From Azohydromonas aeria (lineage in GTDB: Bacteria; Pseudomonadota; Gammaproteobacteria; Burkholderiales; Burkholderiaceae_C), in assembly GCF_009760915.1 (NCBI RefSeq), contig NZ_VIDQ01000037.1, forward strand, positions 1 to 64,000: DNA of 64,000 nt, read 5' to 3'. Positions 34,330 to 43,897 of this stretch are shown here, piece after piece; position 1 is the stretch's first letter; each line of letters opens with the position of its first letter. The position numbers and the translations under genes are program-made. The notes beneath the pieces were generated by a model, which did no database searches, was not told the DNA's origin, and saw nothing but the letters and a program-made list of their open reading frames with translations.

Positions 34330-36357
34330 ATGCCCCCCACCGCCACCGCCGACCCCATCCGCCGCCGCTGCGCCAATGCCCTGCGCGTGCTGGCCATGGA
34401 TGCCGTGCAGGCCGCCAACTCGGGCCATCCCGGCATGCCCATGGGCATGGCCGACATCGCCGAGGCGCTGTGGCGGCATCACCTGAAGCACGACCCCTGC
34501 GACTCGCAGTGGCCCGACCGCGACCGCTTCGTGCTCTCCAACGGCCACGGCTCGATGCTGCTGTATGGCCTGCTGCACCTGAGCGGCTACGCGCTGCCCA
34601 TGGACGAGCTGAAACGCTTCCGCCAGAGCGGCTCGCGCACGCCCGGCCACCCGGAGTTCGGCCACACGCCCGGCGTCGAGACCACCACCGGCCCGCTCGG
34701 CCAGGGTTTTGCAAATGCCGTGGGCATGGCGCTGGCCGAGAAGCTGCTGGCGGCGGAGTTCAACCGGCCGGGACACGAGATCGTGGACCACCGCACCTGG
34801 GTCTTCCTCGGCGACGGCTGCCTGATGGAGGGCATCAGCCACGAGGCCGCGTCGCTGGCCGGCACCTGGGGGTTGAGAAAACTCGTTGCCTTCTACGACG
34901 ACAACGGCATCTCCATCGACGGCAACGTGAAAGGCTGGTTTGCCGACGACACGCCGGCACGCTTCGAGGCCTGCGGCTGGAGCGTGCTGCGCGGCGTGGA
35001 CGGTCATGATTTTGCCGCGCTGGACGCGGCCATCGCCCAGGCGCGGCAGTCGGACAAGCCCGTGCTGGTGTGCTGCCGCACGCGCATCGGGCAGGGCTCG
35101 CCGAACCGCGCCGGCAGCGCGGAGGTGCACGGTGCGCCGCTGGGCGCGGCCGAGATCGCGGCCACGCGCCAGGCGCTGGACTGGGATGCGCCGCCCTTCG
35201 AGGTGCCCGGCGACGTGCGCCAGGCCTGGGACGCCACCGAGCGCGGCGCCGCGCTGCAGCGCCAGTGGCAGCAGCGATTCGGGGCCTACGCGCAGGCCCA
35301 CCCGGAGCTGGCCGCGGAGTTCCTGCGCCGGCGCCGCGGCGCGCCGCTGGGCCAGGCGGCGCGACAGGCGCTGTCGCGCGCCGTGCTGGAGGCCGAGCAG
35401 CGCGCCGGCAAGCCGGCCACGCGCAAGGCCTCGCAGGACGTGCTCGACCTCGTCGGCCCCGCCGCGCCGGAGCTGCTGGGTGGCTCGGCCGACCTGACCG
35501 GCTCGAACCTCACCGACTGGAAGGGCAGCCGGTCGCTGACCGGCGCCGGCACGGGCAACCACGTGCACTACGGCGTGCGCGAGTTCGGCATGGCGGCGGT
35601 GATGAACGGCATCGCGCTGCACGGCGGCTTCCGGCCCTACGGCGGCACCTTCCTGGTGTTCAGCGACTACGCGCGCAACGCCATCCGCATGGCGGCGCTG
35701 ATGGGGCTGCCGGTGGTGCACGTGTTCACGCACGACTCGATCGGCCTGGGCGAGGACGGGCCCACGCACCAGCCGGTGGAGCACGCGCACAGCCTGCGCC
35801 TGATCCCGAACCTGGACGTGTGGCGCCCGGCCGACGCCACCGAGACGGCCGTGGCCTGGCAGCAGGCGCTGCTGCGCACGGACGGGCCCAGCTGCCTGCT
35901 GCTGAGCCGCCAGGCGCTGCCGCATGCGGGCGATGGCAGCGAGCGCGCCGCATCGATCGCGCGCGGCGCCTACGTGCTGCGGCGCGCGCGCGACGAGCGC
36001 GTGGTGCTGCTGGCCACCGGCTCCGAGGTGCAGCTGGCGCTGGCGGCGGCGCGGCTGCTGGGCGACGAGGGCATCGGCGCGCGCGTGGTGTCCGTGCCTT
36101 GCCTGGAAGCCTTCGAGCGCCAGGACGACCCGTACCGGCGCAGCATGATCCCGCGCCACCTGCCGCGCCTGGCCATCGAGGCCGGGCGCAGCGGGCTGTG
36201 GTGGAAATACGTGGGTGAGCACGGCGACGTGGTGGCGCTGGAGCGCTTCGGCGAGTCGGCCCCGGCGCCGTGGCTGTTCGAGCACTTCGGCTTCACGCCG
36301 CAGGTGGTGGCGGCCCGGGCGAAGCGGCTGATCGGGCAGGGCGCGCGGCTGCAGTAG
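34330..36357 (+). CDS. cbbT: transketolase
   Basis: 675 aa, full length. A thiamine-diphosphate enzyme that moves two-carbon units in the regenerative phase of the Calvin cycle. N-terminal [38 protein letters not shown]; the ThDP motif [22 protein letters not shown]...DDNGISIDG; the catalytic Glu region [18 protein letters not shown]; and [17 protein letters not shown]. Start ATG at 34330 with AAGGAG at good spacing. It is the last cbb gene here; epimerase, aldolase and the GAPDH/PGK genes are not in the window. Confidence 0.96.
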   Translation: MPPTATADPIRRRCANALRVLAMDAVQAANSGHPGMPMGMADIAEALWRHHLKHDPCDSQWPDRDRFVLSNGHGSMLLYGLLHLSGYALPMDELKRFRQSGSRTPGHPEFGHTPGVETTTGPLGQGFANAVGMALAEKLLAAEFNRPGHEIVDHRTWVFLGDGCLMEGISHEAASLAGTWGLRKLVAFYDDNGISIDGNVKGWFADDTPARFEACGWSVLRGVDGHDFAALDAAIAQARQSDKPVLVCCRTRIGQGSPNRAGSAEVHGAPLGAAEIAATRQALDWDAPPFEVPGDVRQAWDATERGAALQRQWQQRFGAYAQAHPELAAEFLRRRRGAPLGQAARQALSRAVLEAEQRAGKPATRKASQDVLDLVGPAAPELLGGSADLTGSNLTDWKGSRSLTGAGTGNHVHYGVREFGMAAVMNGIALHGGFRPYGGTFLVFSDYARNAIRMAALMGLPVVHVFTHDSIGLGEDGPTHQPVEHAHSLRLIPNLDVWRPADATETAVAWQQALLRTDGPSCLLLSRQALPHAGDGSERAASIARGAYVLRRARDERVVLLATGSEVQLALAAARLLGDEGIGARVVSVPCLEAFERQDDPYRRSMIPRHLPRLAIEAGRSGLWWKYVGEHGDVVALERFGESAPAPWLFEHFGFTPQVVAARAKRLIGQGARLQ

Positions 36358-36374
36358 GCGTGTAGCCCGGTAGT

Positions 36375-36494
36375 CCTGTGGCCCTGTGGCCCTGTGGCCC
36401 TGTGGCCCTGTGGCCCTGTGGCCCTGTGGCCCTGTGGCCCTGTGGCCCTGTGGCCCTGTGGCCCTGTGGCCCTGTGGCCCTGTGGCCCTGTGGC
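36375..36494. repeat. tandem array: 15 copies of an 8-bp unit
   Basis: The unit CCTGTGGC is repeated 15 times without error over 120 bp, starting 18 bp after the cbbT stop. Because 8 is not a multiple of 3, all reading frames stay open across it and yield meaningless LWPCGPVA or GHRATGPQ repeats. Perfect octamer arrays of this length are prone to slippage, so the copy number probably differs between strains. Confidence 0.97.
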
Positions 36495-36693
36495 CTCCAC
36501 GCTGGCCGAAGCCGACGCGCCACGCACCCTACTTCGTCATTCCCGCGAAGGCGGGAATCCAGGCGGCCCCCAGGCCAGCCGCAAGCTGACGCGCTGCGCC
36601 TGTTGTGCCCTGAGCCTTGGTAAGCCAACCGACCAACTCCCGGCTGCAGCGTGGACTGGCGCCGGCAGCGTAGCCGCGCAGGCCGCGTGCGCC
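36495..36693. other. intergenic region with one REP palindrome (36535-36560)
   Basis: Follows the octamer array and precedes the 3' end of the minus-strand secreted-protein gene. It contains a single CGTCATTCCCGCGAAGGCGGGAATCC-type palindrome (stem GATTCCCGC/GCGGGAATG class) of the family seen at 34093-34218. Nothing else recognised. Confidence 0.6.
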
Positions 36694-37362
36694 TTACTTG
36701 ACCTTCTTCAGCGGCCCGGCCAGGTCGGGGAAGTTGCTGGTGTTGAGCACCTGGATGCCGGCGGTGTGCTCGCCGCTGAAGGGCGTGACGTTGCCGGGGC
36801 AACCAGCCTTGGCGGCGTCGGTGGCCTTGTTGAACCACATGCCCAGGTGATACTGGTGCAGCGGCGGCGTCAGCGGGTTGGTGGTGGCGTCGGGGAACGG
36901 GCTGTGGGGGTGCGTGCCCGGCGCCGGGGCCGGCGTGCCGATGGCCAGCGAGAAGGTCTCCTGGCTGAAGCGGCCCACGAACTTCTGCTGGCCCTTGCCC
37001 TGCCAGTTGGTGCGGATCTCGCCCTGGTACCAGCCCATGCCGAAGGGGAAGTTGGGCACCTGCAGCACGAAGAAGGCGAAGTCGGTGTTGGGCGGCAGGC
37101 CCTGCACCTGCACCGTCATCTCTTCGACGCCGCCGACCTTCTGGATGGCGACGCGGCCCCGCGCCCAGCGCACGCAGCTGGGCTGCGAGGCCAGCCCGGG
37201 CGAGCGCACCATGTTGAAGACGACCGGGTCGTTCCAGCCGGCGGCAGCGGCGGCCGTGGCCTCCTCCTCGGCAGCCAGCGCGGCCGTGGAAGACGCGGCC
37301 GCGGCAGCGATCAGGCTGGCGGCCAGGGCGACGCGGTGCAGCGGGAAGGCAGATCGGTTCAT
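36694..37362 (-). CDS. secreted protein of unknown function
   Basis: 222 aa with a clear signal peptide (LHRVALAASLIAAAAASSTAALAAEEE). The mature domain includes WNDPVVFNMVRSPGLASQPSCVRWARGRVAI, VEEMTVQVQGLPPNTDFAFFVLQVPNFPFGMGWYQGEI and HLGMWFNKATDAAKAGCP, with two Cys that could pair. It looks like a beta-sandwich extracellular or periplasmic domain; I cannot name a family. It faces the cbb operon across the octamer array, with a 402-bp upstream region on its promoter side. Confidence 0.65.
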   Translation of the reverse strand: MNRSAFPLHRVALAASLIAAAAASSTAALAAEEEATAAAAAGWNDPVVFNMVRSPGLASQPSCVRWARGRVAIQKVGGVEEMTVQVQGLPPNTDFAFFVLQVPNFPFGMGWYQGEIRTNWQGKGQQKFVGRFSQETFSLAIGTPAPAPGTHPHSPFPDATTNPLTPPLHQYHLGMWFNKATDAAKAGCPGNVTPFSGEHTAGIQVLNTSNFPDLAGPLKKVK

Positions 37363-37764
37363 GCGGGGACTCCTTTGATGGGGACAGCCCAGGCGCTGAT
37401 GGGGTGCTGAAGAGGGCCGGCGCCCGGTGCCTGGAAGTCCGGCGCCGGCCCACGAGGTCCTCGGCGCACGCCGCCCACGCCGGCTGCCCGTTGCACGGGC
37501 AACCGGATGAAGCGAAGCGCCTCGATCAACCCTGGCGGGCCGCTCGCGCTCAACGTGTTCCGATTGCCCGCTCAGTTGCCAGCCCCCGGCAGGCGGGTTC
37601 AGCGTCCCGATGGGGGATGCGGCGCATCCCTCCGCGGGGGGATGCAGCGGCGGCCTCAAGACCGTTCGCGAGACCCATGAAGAAGCTCGCGGCCGGCTGC
37701 CCGGCCTCTGAGCCGTGTTGCCACACGTCGGGTGAGCAACTCCTGCCGGGCGCTGGAGGTCAGG
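37363..37764. other. 402-bp intergenic region
   Basis: Between the start of the secreted-protein gene and the stop of the RNase Z-like gene, both minus strand. It should contain the promoter of the former. A short hairpin (TGCCCGT/ACGGGCA, 37485-37501) and a GATGCGGCGCATC palindrome near 37616 are the only structures seen; no coding frame with recognisable sequence. Confidence 0.5.
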
Positions 37765-38775
37765 TCAGTCCGCCCGCCAGACCCGCATCGCCTCGTCCCT
37801 CAGCGCCTCGCTGCGGCCCTCGTAGCGCGGCGAGAAGTGGAAGGGAACCAGCTCGCGCGCACCCACCAGGCGCGCGATCTCGCCCGCGCGCCGGGCGGTC
37901 AGGTGGTGCTTGCGCTCGGCATGCGCGCGGTCCGCGTCCAGGAACACGCACTCGATGTGCAGCTGGTCCACGCCGCGCAGCAGCTCGGCAAGAACCCGCG
38001 CGTCCGCCTCGCTGCCGCACAGGTCCGTGACGTAGCCGATGCAGCGCCCGGGCCGCTCGTCGAGCACCAGCGGACGCAACTCATCGACCGTGCGCCGCCG
38101 CACATGCTCGCCGCCGCGGTCGGTCCAGCGCACCTCGATGGGCGTGGCGCCGGGCGCGCCGGCCAGCACCGCGCTTTTCAGCTCGCGCAGCCAGGCGCCG
38201 GTGGTGAAGCCCGCTGCCTGGAGCCGCGCCATGTTGACCGCCACGCGCGCCTTTTCCTCCAGCGCGAAGGCCAGCACCGGGATGCCGTGGTCCACGAAGC
38301 GGCCGCGCACGCGGAACTGGTCCTCGTCGTGCAGCAGGTCGCCGTCCCAGTCGGCCTCCTCGTCCTGGGTGCGCTCGAAACGGTCGCGGCTGGAAAAAAG
38401 GGCGCGGCGCCGGCGCCCTTCCGGGCGGAACTCGTGCGCCTCGATGTCGAGCGCCACCTCGTAGTTGTGGACCAGGTTCCACGTGTAGGCCGCGAGCTTG
38501 TGGCCGAGCCGATCGACGAAGCCGGGCCCGCCCATGAGCACCAGCCGCGGCTGCCGGCCCAGCACGACGCGCAGCAGGTGATCGAACCCCGCGAAATGGT
38601 CCATGTGGGTGTGGCTGACGAAGGCATGCGAGACGCGCAGCAGCTCGCGCGGCATCAGCGCCGTGACGTCGCCCAGGTCGAACAGCAGCCCGCGGCGCTG
38701 GCCCGTCATCTCGCAGTACAGGCCGGGATCGCCGGTGGCGCCGTTGACGAGGCGGGAGGTGAAGAGACAGGGCAT
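37765..38775 (-). CDS. metallo-beta-lactamase-fold hydrolase, RNase Z-like
   Basis: 336 aa. The zinc-binding motif SHTHMDHFAGFDHLL has His55, His57, Asp59 and His60; FVDHGIPVLAFALEE and CIGYVTDLCGSEAD carry further likely ligands, and HLTARRAGEIARLVGARELVPFHFSPRY is the C-terminal part typical of the ribonuclease Z group. Family members cut tRNA 3' trailers or hydrolyse cyclic phosphodiesters; the substrate here is not decided by sequence. Start ATG at 38775; the frame extends upstream without conserved sequence. Confidence 0.82.
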   Translation of the reverse strand: MPCLFTSRLVNGATGDPGLYCEMTGQRRGLLFDLGDVTALMPRELLRVSHAFVSHTHMDHFAGFDHLLRVVLGRQPRLVLMGGPGFVDRLGHKLAAYTWNLVHNYEVALDIEAHEFRPEGRRRRALFSSRDRFERTQDEEADWDGDLLHDEDQFRVRGRFVDHGIPVLAFALEEKARVAVNMARLQAAGFTTGAWLRELKSAVLAGAPGATPIEVRWTDRGGEHVRRRTVDELRPLVLDERPGRCIGYVTDLCGSEADARVLAELLRGVDQLHIECVFLDADRAHAERKHHLTARRAGEIARLVGARELVPFHFSPRYEGRSEALRDEAMRVWRAD

Positions 38776-38889
38776 GCGCGCAACTGCGGGACGGAGACGA
38801 GGGTGGGCGCCAGGCAGCGGCCCGGCCAGCCCTTGCGGCAAGCGCCGCGCCGCCCCCCGATGGCCCGTCACTGGCCCTTCAGTCGCCCC

Positions 38890-39285
38890 TCAATCCCCCC
38901 AGTTCCGCGCCCAGGCCAGCGAGTCCACGTACTGCTGGACGATGGCCGTGACCTCCAGCGGGGGGTCGATGAACTCCAGGCCCAGGATGAAGCCGTGCTC
39001 GCGCGCGCTGAGCACGCTGTGCGCCACGCGCGCGGGCAGGATGAAGATGTCGATGCCCAGCCCCAGGATCGGCGCGCGCACGCGCACTTCGCACAGGGTT
39101 TCAAGCTTGAGGTTCAGGGGCGAGACGATGCCGATGCCGCCGGGACAGATGTCGAAGCTGCGCGCCTCGACCAGCGATTCGTCGGCCAGCCGCAGGTGCG
39201 CCGGCGCCCGGAATCGCTTGCGGTCCTTGCGGCGGCGCCCGACATCCATGCTGGCCCAGGCCGCGATGTCTCGCGACTCCATCAT
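38890..39285 (-). CDS. PilZ domain protein (c-di-GMP receptor)
   Basis: 131 aa. The two c-di-GMP contact motifs of PilZ domains are recognisable: R22-x3-R26 in RKDRKRFR and D45-I-C-P-G-G50, where the usual Ser of D-x-S-x-x-G is Cys. The ending GFILGLEFIDPPLEV fits the closing strand. It would bind c-di-GMP in the cytoplasm and pass the signal to an unknown partner. The EAL phosphodiesterase gene lies 4 kb to the right. Confidence 0.82.
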   Translation of the reverse strand: MMESRDIAAWASMDVGRRRKDRKRFRAPAHLRLADESLVEARSFDICPGGIGIVSPLNLKLETLCEVRVRAPILGLGIDIFILPARVAHSVLSAREHGFILGLEFIDPPLEVTAIVQQYVDSLAWARNWGD

Positions 39286-39521
39286 GGTGGGCGTTTCCCG
39301 GAGAGACCTTGTTTTCGCACGGCTCGGGGCAAGTTCTCCGCCGCGGGGCGCGCGGCGGCTGGGGCCGATCCAGCCTTGCCGCAGCCGGACTCACCTGGCA
39401 CAAAAACCGGGGTTATCGGGTTTTCAGTGGCGCACTGAAGGGCTCGCGCCCGGCTCAGGGGCCGTTTCGTGACGAACTCACGCTTCACGGCGCCGCGCGG
39501 ACGCGGCCCGGCCCCGGCGCC

Positions 39522-40733
39522 TCAGCCCAGCCGCGGCTTCACCTTGCCCGCCGCCTCCTTGGCCCGCGCGCGCGCCGTGTCCACGTCCGGCGCATGCGCC
39601 AGCGCCACGCCCATGCGGCGCTTGGCAAAGCTTTCGGGCTTGCCGAACAGGCGCACGTCGCTGCCCGGCACGCGCAGCGCCTCGGCCACGCCCTCGAACA
39701 CCACGCTCGTGCCCTCCACGCCGCCGTAGATCACGGCGCTGGCGCCGGGGCTCTTGAGCGAGGTGTCCACCGGCAGGCCCAGGATGGCGCGCGCGTGCAG
39801 CTCGAACTCGCTCTGCCACTGCGTGGCCATCGTCACCATGCCGGTGTCGTGCGGGCGCGGGCTGACCTCGCTGAACCAGACCTGGTCGCCCTTGACGAAC
39901 AGCTCCACGCCGAAGAGGCCCTGGCCGCCCAGGTCCTGCGTCACGCTGCGCGCGATGTGCTGCGCCTTCTCCAGCGCAGCCGGCGACATCGGGTGCGGCT
40001 GCCAGCTCTCGACGTAGTCGCCGCTGACCTGCACGTGGCCGATGGGGTCGCAGAAGCTCGTCTCGACCTGCCCGTCGGCGCCCAGGCTGCGCACCGTCAG
40101 CAGCGTGATCTCGTAGTCGAAATCGATGAAACCCTCGACGATGACGCGGCCGTGGCTGACGCGGCCGCCGGCCATGGCGTAGTCCCAGGCTTTCTGCACG
40201 TCCTGCGGCCCGTCGAGCTTGCTCTGGCCCTTGCCGGAGCTGCTCATCACCGGCTTCACGATGCAGGGGTAGCCGATGCCCGCGTCGATCGCCGCCTGCA
40301 GCTCCTGCAGCGAGTCGCAGAAGGCATAGGGGCTGGTGGCCAGGCCCAGCGTCTCGGCGGCCAGGCGGCGGATGCCCTCGCGGTCCATGGTCAGCCGCGC
40401 GGCGCGCGCGGTGGGGATGACGCGCACGACACCCCGCGCTTCGAGCTCCTGCAGCACCGGCGTGGCGATGGCCTCGATCTCCGGCACCACCAGCGCCGGG
40501 CGCTCGGCCTCGATCAGCGCGCGCAGCGCCTCGGGGTCGCTCATGGCGAGGGTGCGCGCGTGGTGCGCCACCTGCTGCCCCGGCGCGTGCTCGTAGCGGT
40601 CCACGGCGATGGTCTCCACGCCCAGGCGCTGCAGCGCGATCAGCACTTCCTTGCCCAGCTCGCCCGAGCCCAGGAGCATCACGCGCGTGGCGCTGGGGGA
40701 CAGGGGCGTGCCGAGGCGTATCGGTTCGGTCAT
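39522..40733 (-). CDS. purT: formate-dependent phosphoribosylglycinamide formyltransferase
   Basis: 403 aa ATP-grasp enzyme. It makes formyl-GAR in purine synthesis from formate and ATP, bypassing formyl-tetrahydrofolate. Motifs: [21 protein letters not shown] near residue 18, [15 protein letters not shown], the [15 protein letters not shown] loop, [49 protein letters not shown] and [17 protein letters not shown]. Formate would be plentiful during methanol oxidation. Start ATG at 40733; divergent from the adenosine deaminase gene. Confidence 0.95.
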   Translation of the reverse strand: MTEPIRLGTPLSPSATRVMLLGSGELGKEVLIALQRLGVETIAVDRYEHAPGQQVAHHARTLAMSDPEALRALIEAERPALVVPEIEAIATPVLQELEARGVVRVIPTARAARLTMDREGIRRLAAETLGLATSPYAFCDSLQELQAAIDAGIGYPCIVKPVMSSSGKGQSKLDGPQDVQKAWDYAMAGGRVSHGRVIVEGFIDFDYEITLLTVRSLGADGQVETSFCDPIGHVQVSGDYVESWQPHPMSPAALEKAQHIARSVTQDLGGQGLFGVELFVKGDQVWFSEVSPRPHDTGMVTMATQWQSEFELHARAILGLPVDTSLKSPGASAVIYGGVEGTSVVFEGVAEALRVPGSDVRLFGKPESFAKRRMGVALAHAPDVDTARARAKEAAGKVKPRLG

Positions 40734-40958
40734 GGCGGGACTCCGGTGAAAGGGTTCGTGCGAAGGAAAAAGCGGGGCGCCATCGTAGTGGCTGGCGCCG
40801 GCCGCGGACCTTGCGGCAACGCACGCGCCGGGCCGGGGCCGGGCCGGGACACGGCGGCGCGCCCGCTACGATGGCGCCCGCAGTGCGTACCCGGGTCCTG
40901 CGGGCACAAGAGCAGGACGTGCCGGCCCGGTCCTCTCCCACCTCCCGTCCTGACACCC

Positions 40959-42467
40959 ATGTCCAAGCAACTCCTGCTGGCCCTGAGCTGCGCGCTGGCG
41001 CTGCCGCTGGCCAACGCCCGCGACAACGCCGCCACCGCCGCGCAGGCCAACTTCGCCGCCACGCGCAGCCACTATGCCCAGCTGCTGGCCGGCCCGGCGC
41101 CGAAGGTGGCCGAGCTCACGCTCTTCACCAACCTGCTGCCCAAGGGCGCCGACCTGCACCACCACTACTCCGGCGCGATCTACGCCGAGACCTACCTGGA
41201 CTGGGCCAAGGCGCTGGGCTGGTGCATCTACCGCGCCAGCGACCCGGCGCTCCGGATCGAGCAGTTCAAGGTCGAGACGAAACCGCAGGCGCTGCAGGGC
41301 GCCGCGCGCGACGCGTGCCTGGACGTGGACGCCGTGCGCAAGGACAACGACCTCTACCGCGGGCTGCTCACGCGCTGGTCCGACAAGGACTACCACAACC
41401 ACTTCCACCACCAGCCGCCGCCGGACAAGCAGTTCTTCGACACCTTCAACTACTTCGGCCCGGTCTCGGGCTACGACTACAACCTCGCGCTCAAGCACCT
41501 CAAGGCCCGCGCCCAGGCCGAGAACGTGGGCTACATCGAGACCATGCTCAAGGGCGGGCCCGGCCTGCGCGACGTCGCGGCCTACTCGCCGCTGCTGGAC
41601 AGCCTCGGCGCCGCCGCCACGGCCGACCAGGTGGACGAGGCGCTGATCCGCGCCTACACGTACCTGCGCAACGACCCGGCCACGCAGCAGCTGATCAAGG
41701 AGCACGTCGAGGTCCACGAGGCCGCCGCCGCCGGCGTGGACGACGCCACGTTCCGGCTGCGCTTCCAGGGCTACGCCTCGCGCAACAGCGACCCGTCGGT
41801 GGTGTTCAGCAGCCTCTACACCTCCTTCGTGGCGGCCACGCTGCGGCCGCAGCTGATCGTGGGCGTGAACATCGTCGGCCCCGAGAACGGCATCGTCGCC
41901 ATGCGCGACTACAGCCTGCACATGAAGATGCTGGGCTTCCTCAAGCGCCAGTTCCCGCAGGTGAAGCTGGCGCTGCACGCCGGCGAGCTGGCGCTGGGCA
42001 TGGTGCCGCCGGAGGGGCTGCGCTTCCACATCCGCGAGGCGGTCACGGTCGCGGGGGCCGAGCGCATCGGCCACGGCATCGACATCGCGCACGAGGACGG
42101 CGCGGTGGAGCTGATGGCCGCCATGAGGCAGCGCCCCGTGGCGGTGGAGGTCAACCTCAGCAGCAACGACTTCATCCTCGGCGTCAAGGGCGAGGCGCAC
42201 CCGGTGCTGCTGTACGCGCGCCACGGCGTGCCGTTCGTGCTGTCCACCGACGACGCGGGCGTCTCGCGCAACAACCTCAGCCACGAGTACATGCTCTACG
42301 CCACGCGCTACAAGCCCGACTACGCCGCGCTCAAGCGCCTGTCCTACGACAGCCTGCGCTACTCGTTCCTGCCCGAGGAAGTGAAGCGCGACGAGATCGC
42401 GCGGCTGGACGCGCGCTTCGCCGAGTTCGAGGCCCGCATCGCGCGGCTGCCGCGCGCGCCGCGCTGA
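40959..42467 (+). CDS. secreted adenosine deaminase-like protein
   Basis: 502 aa. The N-terminal SKQLLLALSCALALPLANARDNA is a signal peptide, so it is periplasmic or secreted, unlike housekeeping deaminases. The amidohydrolase barrel shows the first metal motif LHHHYSG (His67-His69), KLALHAGELALG, GAERIGHGIDIAH and VLSTDDAGV. The long insertion between the first two motifs resembles the ADGF/CECR1-type family. It would deaminate external adenosine. The frame extends 1.6 kb further upstream as antisense of purT; the start at 40959 is set by the signal peptide and family. Confidence 0.85.
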   Translation: MSKQLLLALSCALALPLANARDNAATAAQANFAATRSHYAQLLAGPAPKVAELTLFTNLLPKGADLHHHYSGAIYAETYLDWAKALGWCIYRASDPALRIEQFKVETKPQALQGAARDACLDVDAVRKDNDLYRGLLTRWSDKDYHNHFHHQPPPDKQFFDTFNYFGPVSGYDYNLALKHLKARAQAENVGYIETMLKGGPGLRDVAAYSPLLDSLGAAATADQVDEALIRAYTYLRNDPATQQLIKEHVEVHEAAAAGVDDATFRLRFQGYASRNSDPSVVFSSLYTSFVAATLRPQLIVGVNIVGPENGIVAMRDYSLHMKMLGFLKRQFPQVKLALHAGELALGMVPPEGLRFHIREAVTVAGAERIGHGIDIAHEDGAVELMAAMRQRPVAVEVNLSSNDFILGVKGEAHPVLLYARHGVPFVLSTDDAGVSRNNLSHEYMLYATRYKPDYAALKRLSYDSLRYSFLPEEVKRDEIARLDARFAEFEARIARLPRAPR

Positions 42468-42663
42468 CCGCGCCCGTGAATTTTCCGCACCACGGCAGGG
42501 GAAATCCGGCATGCGCTTGCTGCAAGTCACGCCGACCGGATCGATTTAACAGTGCTGGGACAGTTTGAGCCGGCGCGCGGGCGCTGACGGCGGACGCTCT
42601 CGCTAACATCCCGGAAGCCCGTTCCACCGTCTCCCGGCGCGCCCGTGCCGGGCCCTTCGCGCC

Positions 42664-43155
42664 ATGCCGTCCCGCCTGATCCACTGCATCTACGCCAGCG
42701 CCGCCACGCGGCACTTCACGACGCAAGAGCTCGACGCGCTGCTGCGCAACGCGCGCCAGAAGAACGCGCGGCTCGACATCACCGGCATGCTGCTGCATGC
42801 CGCGGGCAGCTTCTTCCAGGTGGTCGAGGGTCCGGCCGACGCCATCGACCGCCTCTACGCCAGCATCGAGAACGACCCGCGCCACGAGCAGGTGACGCTG
42901 ATCATCCGCGAGCCGATCGCGCGGCGCATGTTCGGCGACTGGAGCATGGGCTTCCACGACGTCGCGCACGCGGCGCTGGAGGGCAGGGAAGGCGTCAACG
43001 ACTTCTTCAGCGCCCGCGCCGTCACGGCCATCGATGCCGGGCGGGCCCGCAAGTTGCTCGCCGGCTTTCGCGACGGCCGCTGGCGCAAGCAGTGCGCGGC
43101 GCTGATGCCGCCGCGGCCGCCGGCCCTGCTGCCGCAGCAGGCCCTGGCCGCCTGA
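42664..43155 (+). CDS. BLUF-domain blue-light sensor
   Basis: 163 aa. BLUF domain over residues 4-100 with the flavin-switch residues Tyr10 (IYASAA), Asn34 (NARLDITGML), Gln52 (FFQVVEG), and Trp93/Met95 (GDWSMGF). It binds FAD and responds to blue light by a hydrogen-bond switch around Gln and Tyr. The ~60-residue C-terminal part has no known output domain. The EAL phosphodiesterase gene starts 14 bp after its stop, so a partner output in trans is likely. Start ATG at 42664. Confidence 0.9.
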   Translation: MPSRLIHCIYASAATRHFTTQELDALLRNARQKNARLDITGMLLHAAGSFFQVVEGPADAIDRLYASIENDPRHEQVTLIIREPIARRMFGDWSMGFHDVAHAALEGREGVNDFFSARAVTAIDAGRARKLLAGFRDGRWRKQCAALMPPRPPALLPQQALAA

Positions 43156-43169
43156 CCGCCATCGAGCCC

Positions 43170-43883
43170 ATGGACGCACCGCCGCTGCCCGCCTTCTCCT
43201 ACGCCTTCCAGCCGATCGTCAATGTCGCCGCGCGCGAGGTGTACTCGGTCGAGGCGCTGGTGCGCGGCGCGGGCGGGGAGCCGGCCTGGCACGTGCTGCG
43301 CCAGGTTTCGGCGCAGGACAAGTACCGATTCGACCAGGACAGCCGCGCCGCGGCCATCGCGCTGGCCGCGCGCCTGGGACTGCCGCACCACCTCAACCTG
43401 AATTTCCTGCCCAAGGGGCTGTTCGCCTCGCCCACGGCCATCACCTCCACGCTGGAGGCGGCGCGGCGCCATGGCATCTCCATCGAATGCCTGGTGCTGG
43501 AGGTGACCGAGGACGAGGTCGTGGACGACCAGGCCCAGTTCGCCGAGCAGCTGCACGAGTACCGCAGCCAGGGGCTGAAGGTGGCCATCGACGACTTCGG
43601 CGCCGGCTACTCGGGGCTGAACCTGCTGGCCGAGTTCCAGCCCGACCAGGTCAAGATCGACATGAAGCTCGTGCGCGGCATCGAGCGCCACGGCCCGCGC
43701 CAGGCCATCGTGCGGGCCATCGCCCAGGTCTGCGCCGACCTGGGCATCGACGTCATCGTCGAGGGCATCGAGTCCCTGGGCGAGTACCAGTGGTTTGCCG
43801 ACCAGGGCATCGCGCTGTTCCAGGGCTACCTCTTCGCCAAGCCGCGCTTCGAAGGCTTCCCGGAAGTCACCTACCCCGCGTAG
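43170..43883 (+). CDS. stand-alone EAL-domain c-di-GMP phosphodiesterase
   Basis: 237 aa, essentially just an EAL domain. The catalytic residues are all visible: Gln14 (FQPIV), Glu28 (E-A-L), Asn78 (LNLNFLPK), Glu111 (LEVTE), Asp141-Asp142 (DDFGAGYSGL), Lys162 (VKID) and Glu198/Glu201 (VEGIES). It should hydrolyse c-di-GMP to pGpG. With the BLUF gene directly upstream it resembles a two-protein version of fused BLUF-EAL enzymes such as BlrP1. Confidence 0.92.
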   Translation: MDAPPLPAFSYAFQPIVNVAAREVYSVEALVRGAGGEPAWHVLRQVSAQDKYRFDQDSRAAAIALAARLGLPHHLNLNFLPKGLFASPTAITSTLEAARRHGISIECLVLEVTEDEVVDDQAQFAEQLHEYRSQGLKVAIDDFGAGYSGLNLLAEFQPDQVKIDMKLVRGIERHGPRQAIVRAIAQVCADLGIDVIVEGIESLGEYQWFADQGIALFQGYLFAKPRFEGFPEVTYPA

Positions 43884-43897
43884 CGGCGCGGCACGGC

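Noticed and set aside
36375..36494. CRISPR array
   Set aside because: The units are contiguous 8-mers without spacers, and there are no cas genes in the window.
36378..36623. Open frames encoding LWPCGPVA repeats on the octamer array
   Set aside because: All three plus frames stay open through an 8-bp repeat without stops. The peptides are by-products, with no ribosome-binding site or flanking coding sequence.
39309..40958. 550-residue N-terminal extension of the adenosine deaminase frame
   Set aside because: It is antisense to purT, and the signal peptide begins exactly at the ATG at 40959.
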